DNA from: Orthonyx spaldingii
Taxonomy: Eukaryota; Chordata; Aves; Passeriformes; Orthonychidae
DNA: 64,000 nucleotides
Reading direction: 5' to 3'
Assembly (NCBI GenBank): GCA_013397795.1
Contig: VZTJ01004015.1
Location: 3,760,553 to 3,824,552, forward strand
Shown here: piece by piece, positions 50,092 to 61,780 of the stretch
Layout: each line of letters starts with the position of its first letter
Position numbering within the stretch: the first letter of the stretch is position 1
Translations under genes and position numbers: made by a program
The notes under the pieces: model-generated
Databases searched by the model: none
What the model was told of the DNA's origin: nothing
Seen by the model: only the letters and a program-made list of their open reading frames with translations

Positions 50092-53000
50092 GTAAGTGTG
50101 AGATAGGTCTCTTTTATAAGTGGTCGTGAAAGTCCAGTAATTCTTTGGGGATTCCCATCCCAGAAGAATGTATATGTGTTTTTCTTCTTGGCCCTCTGCC
50201 TAAATATATGCCTGAAAGGAAGTTTCCAATACTGGGAAAGCATCCCATGAAAAATCTGCATACACAAAGAAATTTATTTTTCCAATTTCTATACCACCAT
50301 TCAGAAATACAGCTCTAAATCCAGGCAATTGGTGTACTTTCTTATCTTTTGTAGGCCAAAAAGGCTAAAAGTAAAGATGAAAGGGAAATGTTGCGATGGT
50401 GTTAGGTGACAAAAAGTTGATCTAATCTGTTGCTTTGCAAACCACCTCCACCCTCTTCTATCAGCCTGTCCTCTGCATTCCACAGTTCCTGACAAGAAGA
50501 GGCAGTTAGGCTTTTTCCTTGATTTTATCAATGATCATAAAGAACAGGATCTAGCAAATCATGTAATCTTTTATATAGAAATCAACTCTCTTAGCGGAAT
50601 AATTCTGCCTTTTCCATGTCTCAGTAGAAAATAGATTGGAGAAATACAATTTCTCAAGGGCAAAATGCAGACTTCTGAAAGCACCTCAGTGACTCTAGGG
50701 TCTGGATTCCATTGAAAACAAAAGATATTTATGCTCCTAATACTCTTACATTTGAGACTTTAAATTTCTAAGTTATACGAGTGCTTTTGAAATAGATACT
50801 GCCATAAGCCCAATTCTACTGATGCAACCCATACAGACTCTTTACCTGATTAAAAATTGGTTCCAGTAAATTGAATTTGAAATGTGTCATTTTTGCGTTT
50901 CCTGACATTCTTGGGTCCACGACTGGTTGTGTGTCACTGGTGTTCCAGGCAACTGCCAGGAAATAGCCTGTAAATTGCACAGGACAGCTGGGGAAGAGTG
51001 GTGACCCTCACCATTCCCCACTCTGCCTGATCCAGGGGCTAGTGGAGTGCAGGGCTGGGTGTGTGATTGTAGCACAACCAGCAGCCACTGTATGGCATGA
51101 TGAACCTCAGGAGGGAAAAGAATATTCACGTACTTTGTGCAAAGCACCTCAGCTACGTGATACAGGACAGTAACTGATAGGTTCACTACGGTTTTGATGG
51201 AGAAGGAGGCAAGCAAGCGTTTCCTTTGCTTATTCCTCTTGTCCCCTCTTTAGACATATTCCATCTTCAATGCATTCTACTTGCTCAAAGCACAGTTGTC
51301 TCAGAGGCCATGATCCTAAGCGTGATCTGATCTGAGGCTTCCCTGAAGCCATGGAACCAGCAGGCTGTCAAAGGGTGTCCCCTCCCACCCACAGCGAGCC
51401 CTCCATGCACCTCCCATGGGTGCTGCAGCTCCCGTGCTGCACAGCTGGGACCCACACTCTGCTGCAAACCAACACACATCATCCTGCTGGAAACAAACAC
51501 AGCCCAAAGGAAAGATTTGGCTCCAGCCAGGTCAGTTCTCTGATCAGGCCAGAGCATGGTAAGGCGAGCACTCGTGCCAGCATCACCGAGAGAGGGAGGA
51601 GGGGACATGCAGCCAGGATCTTGGTGCAGGACAGGACAGCTGCCTCAGTTTATACTCATTGATGGTATTCATCTTTTAACACCCCAAGGGCTGATAATAT
51701 ATTTTCATACTTTCCCAAACTTGAATTTTTGGGAAAAGCCACTGTCAACAAAAGTTTTTGCTAATTTAGTGCAGACCAAGCGTACAGGTAAAGAAACATC
51801 GTGGGTGGAAACAAATATTGGGGATAAGAGATAAAATATGTTTACATAGACAAGAGGTATGTGTGCCTGGATAGTCACAAGACAATTAAAATACTTCATT
51901 TTGAAGTAAGTAGCAGAAACATTGAATTAAGTGTGAAGTTTGACATTGACTTCAGTGGGAGATGGATCTCAGCAATTAATCCTGTAGAACAATAGGCAGT
52001 AGTCAAAGTTGGAATTCTTTTAATGCAGTTCTACAGCCACAGAATTTACCACATAATCCACCAACTCCTATGAAATGGCAGGATAAGTGGGTTTTTATTT
52101 TCATGAAACAAAATTTCGTTCGTGATCTGTCTGATTTTTACAGATAGACTTCCAAACCGAAAAACTTTTCTAAATAAGTAAATAGTGCACAAGAACAATA
52201 CACCTTTGTGGAGCCTTAATCCACATAACAGCAATGCAGAGCCACTCAGTGGAGACTATAGTTTGTTAGTATGCTTAGCCTTCATTATCACAGATTTTCA
52301 GCTATAGATATCAGGGTGAGAAGACAAAGGGTAACAGATGCTTGTTGTCAGAGTTTGCTGGTTTTCACATACCCTCTGTTGTTCCTGACACCAGGGAAGG
52401 AAGTTGTGTCCATTCTCCATTCCAGAATTCTCAACTGTTTCTCATGCTGTACTGAGTTTCTAAAAACCCAGCATATTGCCAGCAAGATCAACCTGGCTTG
52501 TCCAATGTAGGTATGAGAAGTTGAAAAAGTAAAAAAAAAAAGTGACAAGTTTCTAACCAGGGATCCGATGTGGTCATCCCGAAGCATGAACCTCCCAGAG
52601 CAGTAACTCTGCCACTGCCTTTAGGTCCAGCTGGCTGCAGAGCATAGGGGGCCTTACTGACAGCACTGTGATGTTATTGCAGCATGCAGCAGGGCTTAAA
52701 TGGTAAAGAGAGAACAAGGAGAACTTCCTTTCCCCCTCTGTCCTCTCCCCAGATGTATGGTGTTAGGTTACTTAATTAATTTTAACAAGGGAATGACATT
52801 CCCCCTCCATTTGTGCCTTGTCTTGAAAGGATGCAATGTACAAATATCAGTTTCAGCATATGATCCCCTACTAAAAAGAATGTTGGGCCAGATCCTGCCA
52901 AAATGAGTAGCAAAATCTCTTCTCAGAAAAAAAATGGGATTGGTCCTTGGAAAAAAAAATAACACATTTCCTGAGAACTCTAATTAATCTATGAGGTACT

Positions 53001-56000
53001 CATTGTCTGCAAAGTTGTTCTTAGAAACTGAGATCTGGGCACCTTTGCTTGGAGGTGCTATTTATATCTTTGTATGCCTCTGCATGCAATAAAAGCCAGC
53101 ATAAAATCATATCATTAGAGCAGCTTCTAATTGGAATGACAGGAATTAGGAGAGGTGGATAATAGCCAAAGTAAAAACACATAGAGGCAAAAGTAAAGTG
53201 TTCTGTAGAACACCACAAAAAGAATGCAAGTGCTGGAGTAAACTCTTATGCTGAAGTGGCTGCTTAAGACGGATGGCTAAACAAAGGACAATTGAGGTGG
53301 GTAAATGAAAGGAGACCTTGCAAGCTACAACATACCAAAATAAAAAATCCTCTTCAAACTGTACTGCCTTTCAGGGAGGGTGAGGGGGCTGATAAGTTTA
53401 TTTACACTTTTAAAAAGCACTGCCAATCCCAATTTATCAGTTACTGTCTTGTGACAATTTATTCATTGTTCACTGTTAGAAGCTAGAAGTTACATAGGAA
53501 GCATGATTGGTGATAGCTTCTCTATTTCAATATGGTATAATAGAGATAACAGAGTGCCCAAAAGCTCTACAGCCGCCTTTTTGTCTGCTTTGTCTCTTTT
53601 CATTACTCTATCAGAATCTTCATTTAATATAATCCAAAAAAGCAAGGTAATTGCTTCACTTATCAGTTATCATCGCACTCGCATACTTATCATGTCAAAA
53701 TTATTTATGTGGATGGCCAGGTTGATCTTGCTGCATTTAGAAGCTTAAAATTTGAATAACTGTTCTGCCAGTTAGGTTATCAAAACTGCAGCATAAGCAA
53801 TGAGTTTCTTCATTCTGTACCTTCGAGGGAGAATAGGAAGCATCTCATTGCAGGACTAGTTTACCCGTGGCTGAACACCGCTCCAGGGAGACTTACAGCA
53901 ATTCTGTAGCCTGACACTCTGAGTGCTGGGGACAGGCTTCATTTGCTAGATGAACAGTAAATAAAAATGACATGATATAAATAGAGACAATAGAGACAGA
54001 CATAAAGGGGCATTGTCAAGGTTGTCATAGGTCCCAAATTAAAATAATAATTTCCAGACCTGTATGATTCTTTCTTAGTTTGTTCCTTCTGTTTGAAACA
54101 TGTTTCATAGCTCTTTTTCTATATAATTTTTATTTTCTTATGATTTTGGTAGATGGTAACTCACCTGTTTGAAAACCCCAGAGGCTGAAATAAAACAAAG
54201 CATGCAAGATCGGGAAGTCATTTTAACAACTTTTTTTTAATATAAAAGAAATTTCCTTCAGCCAAGCTCTTGAACACCTTTCACAAAGGGTAACAGAGAA
54301 AAGCCAAGCACAAACAGATACAAATAAAATAAAAAGAAATGTGCAAACATGTTTTCAGCACAGGTGGTGAACTTGTGGCAAAAATGCCTTTTCATCAACT
54401 TAGTCTGATAGCCAGGAACCTCTTCATGATAACTGCTCACAAGCACCTTGCAGACCACTGGACATTTTTACATGATGACTTCTCTGAAAATTTTTTTATT
54501 GAAAGTGGACAAATTGTTATTCACTATTTGTTAGTCTCCTAATGATGAGCATTCCACAGGTTTTGCAAAACTCTTTGGTGAGTGAGCAAAATAAATCTCC
54601 AGTGAGCAAGGACATCAGTAACTCACCCTGGAGGCTGCAAATTGGCCCATCACAAGGCATTCTAATGAAAGAGGTCCTGAGCAATCCACAACATGCCGAG
54701 TACTACCTGTGTGAAAATTAGTGTGCATCTATATACTTAAGAAGTGAGGAGGGGTTTGACATGAGTTTATAAAGCCTTTGCATACAGAGAATAGCCAAGT
54801 TCAGTGAGTTTTTAATTATAAAATGTTTTCTAGCCTGTGTGTTCCCAGGCTGGTTTTGCTGCCTTGCTTCTTACGTGGCAGCCATTGTGGCAGGTTGTGC
54901 TACTGGCAGTGACCAACCATGGAAGAGTGAGGAGCAAGAGGGGCAAACAGCTTTTAGCCCTCCATCCAGCCTTGGATCACTTTCAACTGGCCTCAGTCAT
55001 TGCTTGGGCATTTCTGTTCTAGACAATCTGCTTGTCACATGTCTCAGTTTTTAAGAAACTGGTTGGCTCTGTCGAGAAACCTTCAGTGTCCTAACACTTG
55101 ATGAATCTCCTGAGTCACGGACAGAAAAGACAAATGCATCTCTTTGCTGGAACTTTTTGGCTGGGTATGAAACAATTCTCTATCATGACTCCCTTTAGCA
55201 ATAATTGCTACAACCTACGAGACTTAGTAAATCTTGGGTAAAAGTCACAGCAGAGAAAAGGGCAGTTTGAAATACAAATTGTAATTTCTCAATAGGTTGC
55301 AATACCAAAATTACGTGGCCTAAAGAGACATTCTATGCCTAGATCAGCACTCAGGATACTTTTATAGCTTGAATTTTAGGGCCTCAGCGATGTTTTGACC
55401 CAGCTGTTTTGTGGTTTTGGACTACTGTGCCTTTTATTTACCATATACCTTTACAGCAGGCTTCACATTCAACACTCATCTCATGTAATGATTACTCATG
55501 CAATTAATGGCAAACAGCAGACAGTAATGTTTGTGATTTTTTTTCCAATCTTTGTTCCCTGGGGGGCTCTAAAATATATTTTATAAGTGTATCCAGGCAA
55601 TCATTATCCATATCACATTGTGGGTTTTGTAACTTCACAATGTATTTGATTGAAACATCATAACTCTTTCCAGGACAAAGGCTTGTAACATTACAGATGC
55701 AGGGAACAGACAGGTCAACAATTGACAGCTGGTGGTTGGAGACATACAATCACAATATTCCCCAAGTTATTACAAAAATATTTAACTGAACAATGATGGA
55801 ACTAAAAGAACCTAGTAAACATTAAAAGTAAACATAATTGTTGCAAATTTAATTAAATTCTCTGCTGTCTTTGATGTGATGGCTGATCTGTAAGTCTTTC
55901 AATTTCTTTGCTTTAATATCAGCATTTCCTCAGTCTAAACCTTTTCAAGACAGTAGCGTTTTATCTCAATTATTGCTTTTTCTCCATCAGTCTTTAAATA

Positions 56001-57949
56001 TAATCTTATTTGCCTTTATGGATACTGTAACCCTTCTGAACAGCTTTTAACCTTTTTTAAAATCGCCTTGACCTGAGGATGCCCAAAGTTTTTTCTTCTT
56101 CCTTCTCTGATTTTTTTAAGCAATATTGAATAATAGAAATCGGACAGATGAATGACTTCCTATCCAGAGACCTGCATGTATAGTATCTTAGGATGCTAGA
56201 ACAGAATTTTTGTTTGAATAATAATAATAAAAAAAATTAAGATACTTCTATCTAGCTTTTTGATAGTAAAGAACCTTCAGCTTTGACCTCCATTTCAGTG
56301 GCAGCATTGTAGCCTGTGCTGCCACAATATTAGTTTTATCTTTTCAAAAGGGGAAAAAAGCTTTCTTTGTACAGTAGCACATTAGCTTCAAAGAGCACTT
56401 ACCTCAAGAGTCCAGCTCATCCTTCTGGTAAATTTAAGAAATACTCATCTTAAGATTGTCTGTTTCAATCACAGATGATGTAGATAACTTTGTGTCTAAA
56501 TGTCGCAAAGTAAGCTTTATGTCTGCTTTGTCTTTTCTCCCCACCCTTTCAGTTTTATTTTCTCATTTAGTATCTAACGAAGATGCAGGCTAATGGAAGA
56601 ATGATACATGAGTACAACTAACCCTCCTGGAATTTGATTGTAATTGTGAAAGTTGCTATTCACCATGCTTTGGTGGCTTTGTGTGTCTTAGATGGTGGGG
56701 TGGGGGATGGATGTCTCCACGTGCAGTACAACACCTACAGAGTCAAAGGCGCGCTCCTTGCATCACCAACCGGGCTGAGTAAATTCAGTGTTGCACTGGC
56801 CATGGATGTGTCCCTACATCTGCCTGCCCCATGTCACCTGGTGTTTCCTTTACTGGCTCATGTGTGACACAGGTGTACAGGCTTTCTGAACCAGCTGGAG
56901 CTGTGCACACCAAGCAGTAGCACCCCAAAAGGCTTTTCCTCAGTGAAATCTCCCAGTCTGTGATACGTGTGCCACCTCAAAAGCGTGAGGGCTTTCTGGT
57001 ACCCTCCCATTGCAACAGGCCTCCTCTCTTTCTCTTCCCTTCCTACATGCACACACAGTTTGAGCATCCACACCCAGAAACTTGCTTTCCACTGTGATTA
57101 CAATTACCTATCCCAAGCAGTGATGCTTAAAATTGAACTTAAATGCTTAAAATGGTTCATGAGAGCAAAAGGCTATACCTGTGAGCACCCTAATGTGTTA
57201 AACAACCATGCCAAGCAGCATTATATGTATCTTGCAGCAGCTACTTAAAAAGACCATCTGCCGAAAGAGTTTGCTTTTCTATTTCAAGTTCTCCTACTTG
57301 TAGTTTTAAGAGAAAACAGTGAGTTTAAGAAGCCGATGATTAGGTTCAACTACACCTCCCTAGACTCAGGCAGTAGCATTATTGCTCAAAAACCAGCATG
57401 TTTACCAGAAAGCAGGGGAAAACTAGCTACAGTAATCTTCCTCTGAATGAACACATATAGACACGTGTATACCTGAGTATTTACATGGAAATGTCTTTTA
57501 CTATTTCACTTGAATTATGATTGCCTTGCCTTGATATATATTTTGAGAGCATAACATTGCAAAAGTAAACTCTTAAAAAAGGGGATGTTTATTCTTCAGA
57601 TTTAAAATTAATTTCCTGTGTTTTTCGGGGGTTTTATCCTATCTAAGTTGTAACCTTATGAGTTCTTTACACTGAGACCAGTATCAGATGAAATATAAAT
57701 GTAATGGTTTCTATAAATGTTAACCCACTGCAACACTCCATCCCAGAACTAAAGATCTGGCAACTGTTTTAGGTTAAGGTACTGCTCCTCTCCATGTTAG
57801 GTAATCCAATGTCATTTAAGTAAAATAAATTGGAACTACTCAAGGAATAAAAAGAGGTGAAAGTGCAGAATCTGGTTTGGATAAAAGTTTAATTCTTCAG
57901 TTCCAAGTGACACAGCCCTTACAGGAAGCAGAGCAAACTCAGACAGGAG
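50092..57949. other. Non-coding DNA, possibly intron of the 49.9-kb exon candidate
   Basis: No second exon could be recognised. A GC-richer patch at 51350-51620 holds overlapping frames of about 100 codons on both strands without protein signature. A minus-strand splice-like segment at 54627-54706 was considered and rejected. The rest is AT-rich unique DNA. Confidence 0.5.
56218..56238 (+). repeat. Short (AAT)n plus A-run
   Basis: Four AAT units (ATAATAATAATA) followed by a run of eight or more A. Simple sequence only. Confidence 0.7.
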
Positions 57950-58160
57950 TGGCCAAGTAATGAAGATAGATGCATCTTGTTATCAGCAAGCCATTTACTA
58001 GGGCTTGATGTAACCTTAAACATTGCAGATAGCTCAATGGCACTTGCCACTAAGCCTCTAATTAATGAATAGCAGGCCCAAAATTAACAATGTGCATTTA
58101 CAGATGAATTCTGGGCACTCATTAAGCAATGTTCAAATATCAAGCAGTAACTGTTAGGTT
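57950..58160. promoter_or_regulatory. Candidate conserved non-coding element
   Basis: TTATCAGCAAGCCATTTACT, GCAGATAGCTCAATGGCAC, CCTCTAATTAATGAATAGC, AAATTAACAATGTGC (a SOX-like AACAATG) and GCACTCATTAAGCAATG follow one another without simple repeats. Homeodomain and SOX words are close together. No open frame of note. Regulatory role inferred. Confidence 0.3.
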
Positions 58161-61100
58161 TATTCCTTCTGGATTACTGTATACAGTGTTTGTTTGCTGG
58201 GAGTTTTCACAGGAGGTTTTGTGTGCTCAACTGCGCGTGAGCCCAGGTGCACTTCAGGAAAGGGTATAGTTCACTGGAGGAGGGCAAGACAGAGTAGCTG
58301 TAAACCAGGCATTGTAACACCTGTGCAGCAATTTAAGGAGGATTAGAATGATCCTCTATTCAGCTTTAACTGCAGTGAGAAAAAGGGCTTGATTGCTTGG
58401 AGCTGTTCTCAAACCTCAGTTTTATTTTACCCTCCTTTGCAATATCCATACTGGTGCCTTCCAAGGTGATCTGGAATAGGACACAGGAGGATTCAGTGGT
58501 GGGTTGTTTAGTAAAGTACTGGTTCCTCCACAGCTCATGTGATAGCATTGCTGTGGAAGTGGTCCTGCACAGTGTCCCCACTCCTTGATCAAGCAGACTG
58601 ATAAGGAGCTCAGGATGAAACCTGTATCTTAACATGTATATGGCAATCAAATGGTATTTTAGAACAGTAATACAGTAAATTGTTTAGGTGGTCCTATTGT
58701 AAGTGTTGTGCCTTAGGAGAAACAACTGTGCAGCTGTAAGAAATGCATCAGACCATGTTGCCACACCAGCTAAGTCATCTCTGTATCAAATCAGAAGTGT
58801 AAATCACCTTCTGTGCTGAACTATAATGCAAGTGAGAGAGAATGAGCCTTTCAGAAATATTGGTATAAACTGCAGTTGAGGGCAAACAGGCAGAGCTGGC
58901 TAAGCAAAGTCAGAATTGAATCCAACATCCCTGAAAAATTAGACAGACTGGGCTCTGTAAGTGGAAAGGTAACTATCATTTTCTGGGAACAGATCCTTTC
59001 AGACCACTAACATCAGTATGCAGCAACATGGGGTTTTCTGCATTATGAGTGTTCTCATTAATGTGCCATCCAGCTACTACCTCATGATAAGTATAGATAT
59101 TATCTATAAAAAAAAATAAAGGGGGATAGAGAATAAATGGTACTTTTCTGAAAGGCATCCTGCAAATCATCTTATCCTAGAACTGTTCTCCATGTCAGAG
59201 AAGTTTTAATGCAATAGCAGTCTGCTGTGATGTAAAATTACTAATGTGATTGGCATTCCTGTTGCATGACATACAGAAGAGAACCATCCGCTCTGAGCAG
59301 AGCTCACTTTCAACTGCGCCTGCAAACATTTGGGGTTTGTGCACAGGCTGTATAAGCAGGATCCCATGCACATTCCACATAATCCAGTGCCATGCATCCA
59401 GTTCCATTTATGGGCAAAATGAAACACAGGCTCTTCTTTCTATGGATCGTTCCCACGTCAGCCTTTTCAAAGTTTAATGTGGACAAATTTAGGAAAGGGG
59501 CACTCCCAATAGCTCATGCAAGCTGTTCAAAGTTTTGCAGGTTTAAAATTAAAAAAAAAAAAAAAAAAAAAAGCAAGCACAAACTTTTTCTTAATAAAAG
59601 ATTATTCTGTAGAAAAGGTAAGTGGGCTGGGATTTTGTAACTGGGCCTGGATTTTCCTTTGTGATTTGTTGATAGAAGATGGGAAAAGCAACTGTCTCAT
59701 ACAGCTTTCCCAGCCTCTTTTTGCTCTCGAGAACTAAATGCATACTATTCTGTACATGTGTAAGGTGACGCTGTTATACTGAGAGTTGCTTTCTTTTATC
59801 TTTGAACAAAAAACTTTATTTGAATGAGAAAACTGTATTATCTCTCATGAAGAGAAAGCTCTTTCTCCCTCTTTTTTGTCACTTCCTTATAGAATTATCT
59901 CTGAAGCTTTCCCTAGCATCCTCTCTCTTTCTCTCTCCAACTATTTGAAAAAAAGGAATCCATAAATCAGCAACAAGTATGCTTAGTTACCAGTAGGTGA
60001 GGTGACAGACAGCAACTATAGGACCTTTCCAGTGCTGTCAAATTTCAGAAAAATGCAATAAAATATATTAAATATAAGATCTCCTTTTTTATATCATTAC
60101 TGCTTATTAATAACAGTATAAGCATCTTGCGGTCTGAATGTAGTTTGAAAGAAATGTGTAAGTTCACAGTAAAAGTGTTAGTATGTGCTTTTTAGAATTT
60201 TGAATATTCATCTCTCTTATTTCTCCCATAAATGCACCACAATGTTAGTTGGCAGCATTTGAACAAGGGTTTTATATTTCTAGAACTGTCCTTACTCCCC
60301 TTTTCCAGTCACAGGAGCCAAGAACTGCATCAGGCTTTGTAGAGACACACATTAATTTCAGTTTAGTCCTGCAAGCTACATTCCTTTCCAAACATGTTTT
60401 AACCTGACATCATGTTCTTCCTCAAACTTCTCAAAAATAAAGATGTGATTCATATCAACTTCCACTCTCCCCAAGCTTTGCCAACTCTTCATTTTCTTTT
60501 GGCAGACTTTGTGGGCACTTCTGATTCTAGACAGCAATGACAATCTCAGTACCTTCCATGTACTGTACCAGAGGCAGCGTGGCAGTGTCAGCGGGCTGCA
60601 GACCATGCAAATCCGCTTTCTGAGCATGTGTGCCTCAGAGATCTTACCATAGGTTGTTTCATGAACAGCAATTGCTCTGTGTAGTAGGGGTGGTGCAAGG
60701 GACTCCCAAAGTTGCCGGTGTTCATCATGGACCAGCAGACGGAATGGGGTTGGGTTTTATTCTGGTCACCAACTGCCTCACGCTGCCTGCTGCCACAGTC
60801 CCCTGTGGGACAAGTGGAGAGGCGCTGTTCTGTCGATATCAGACTTTACCTAGTTTTGTTGGAAAAGCATATTGGTTGATTTTGATAATGGATTTATATT
60901 CCTTAATATGGTGAGCTATGCCTTCTACTTGAAAGAACAGTTATTACTACACCTGCTACTTTCCTTAGTAAAGATGAAGGAGTTTAAAGTTATTGTCAGG
61001 TTTACTCCTTGTGCTTCTTAATGAGCAAGACTGTGCCATACTTTTTCTTTCAGAGCCTGCTGAGCAGGCTTTCCCCATGGGATTAATGCATGATTTTCTG

Positions 61101-61180
61101 TTGCTTTCCCTTTGAATTGTCACACGTCTCTAAGAAAAAAAGGTGCCAGATCTTCAAAAAAAATGCATTTATGCCTTAGG
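58161..61180. other. Non-coding DNA upstream of the CR1 copy, no gene found
   Basis: A non-repetitive stretch at 59160-59545 (TGATGTAAAATTACTAATG, GATTGGCATTCCTG) may be weakly conserved, and it is followed by the poly-A tract. A perfect octamer ATGCAAAT lies at 60605-60612. Frames are short. Confidence 0.5.
59551..59572 (+). repeat. Poly-A tract (22 A)
   Basis: An unbroken run of 22 A following TTTAAAATT. No AATAAA signal, intronless gene copy or clear target duplication was found beside it, so it is treated as a homopolymer rather than the tail of a retrocopy. Long frames starting upstream read lysine runs through it and are artefacts. Confidence 0.9.
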
Positions 61181-61780
61181 ATCATAGAATCATTAGGTTT
61201 GGAAAAGACCTCTGAGATCTTTGAGTCCAACCATTAACCGAGCACCACGGTGTTCACCATGAAACCATCTCCCAAGTGCCACATCCACATGCCATTTGAA
61301 CACTTCCAGAGATGATGATTCCACCACTTCCCTGGGAATCCCATTCCAGTAGAAAAATAATTACTAATTCCCAATCTAAACTTTCCCTGGTGCAACTTGA
61401 GGCCATTTCCTCTGGTCCTGTCACTTGTTACCTGGCAGAGGAGACTGACCCATACCTCACTACAGCCTCCTTTCAGGCAGTTGCAGAGAGCAATAAGGTC
61501 AACTCCCTGGCCTCCTTTTCCCCAGGCTAAATAACCCCAGCTCCCTCAGGCACTCCTCATGAATCACTCTCTAGACTCTTCCCCAGCTTCACTGTCCTCT
61601 GGACTCACTCCAGCCCTTCAATGTCTTTCTTGTCATGAGGGGCCCAGAACTGGGCACAGCACTCGAGGTGTGGCCTCACCAGTGCCACATGGGCACACGC
61701 TGGCTCTTGTTCAGATGGGCTGTCGTGACTCAGGTGCAAGACCCAGCACTTTGCCTTGTTGAACCTCCTACAGTTGGCCT
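61181..61780 (-). mobile_element. CR1 LINE, 5'-truncated and internally deleted (avian chicken-repeat 1 family)
   Basis: CR1 is the dominant non-LTR retrotransposon of birds. Read on the plus strand, this is the reverse complement of a CR1 3' end. It opens with the hallmark ATCATAGAATCATTAGG, the reverse of the ATTCTATGAT tail. It continues through phrases typical of the family: GGAAAAGACCTCTGAGATC, GAGTCCAACCATTAAC, CAACTTGAGGCCATTTCCTC, GGGGCCCAGAACTGGGCACA, CTCGAGGTGTGGCCTCACC and CTTGTTGAACCTCCTACAG. Against the family as I remember it, sequence appears to be missing after CACCAGTGCC (about 61687) and again after TTGTTCAG (about 61717). Only one tail unit remains and no target-site duplication is obvious, as expected for CR1. 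Many substitutions suggest an old copy. It holds only the 3' part of the reverse-transcriptase ORF region and 3' UTR, so it cannot move. Open frames inside it are not genes. Confidence 0.95.

Noticed and set aside
54627..54706. Minus-strand 80-base segment with acceptor TTTTCACACAG and donor CCAGG|GTGAGT and one open frame
   Set aside because: Length of 80 gives a frame change, the peptide is unremarkable, and splice-like pairs of this strength are expected by chance.
59160..59572. Possible processed pseudogene ending in the A22 tract
   Set aside because: No recognisable gene similarity, poly-A signal or target-site duplication.
59531..59617. AAAAG|GTAAGT donor after the poly-A tract
   Set aside because: The supposed exon would consist mostly of the homopolymer.
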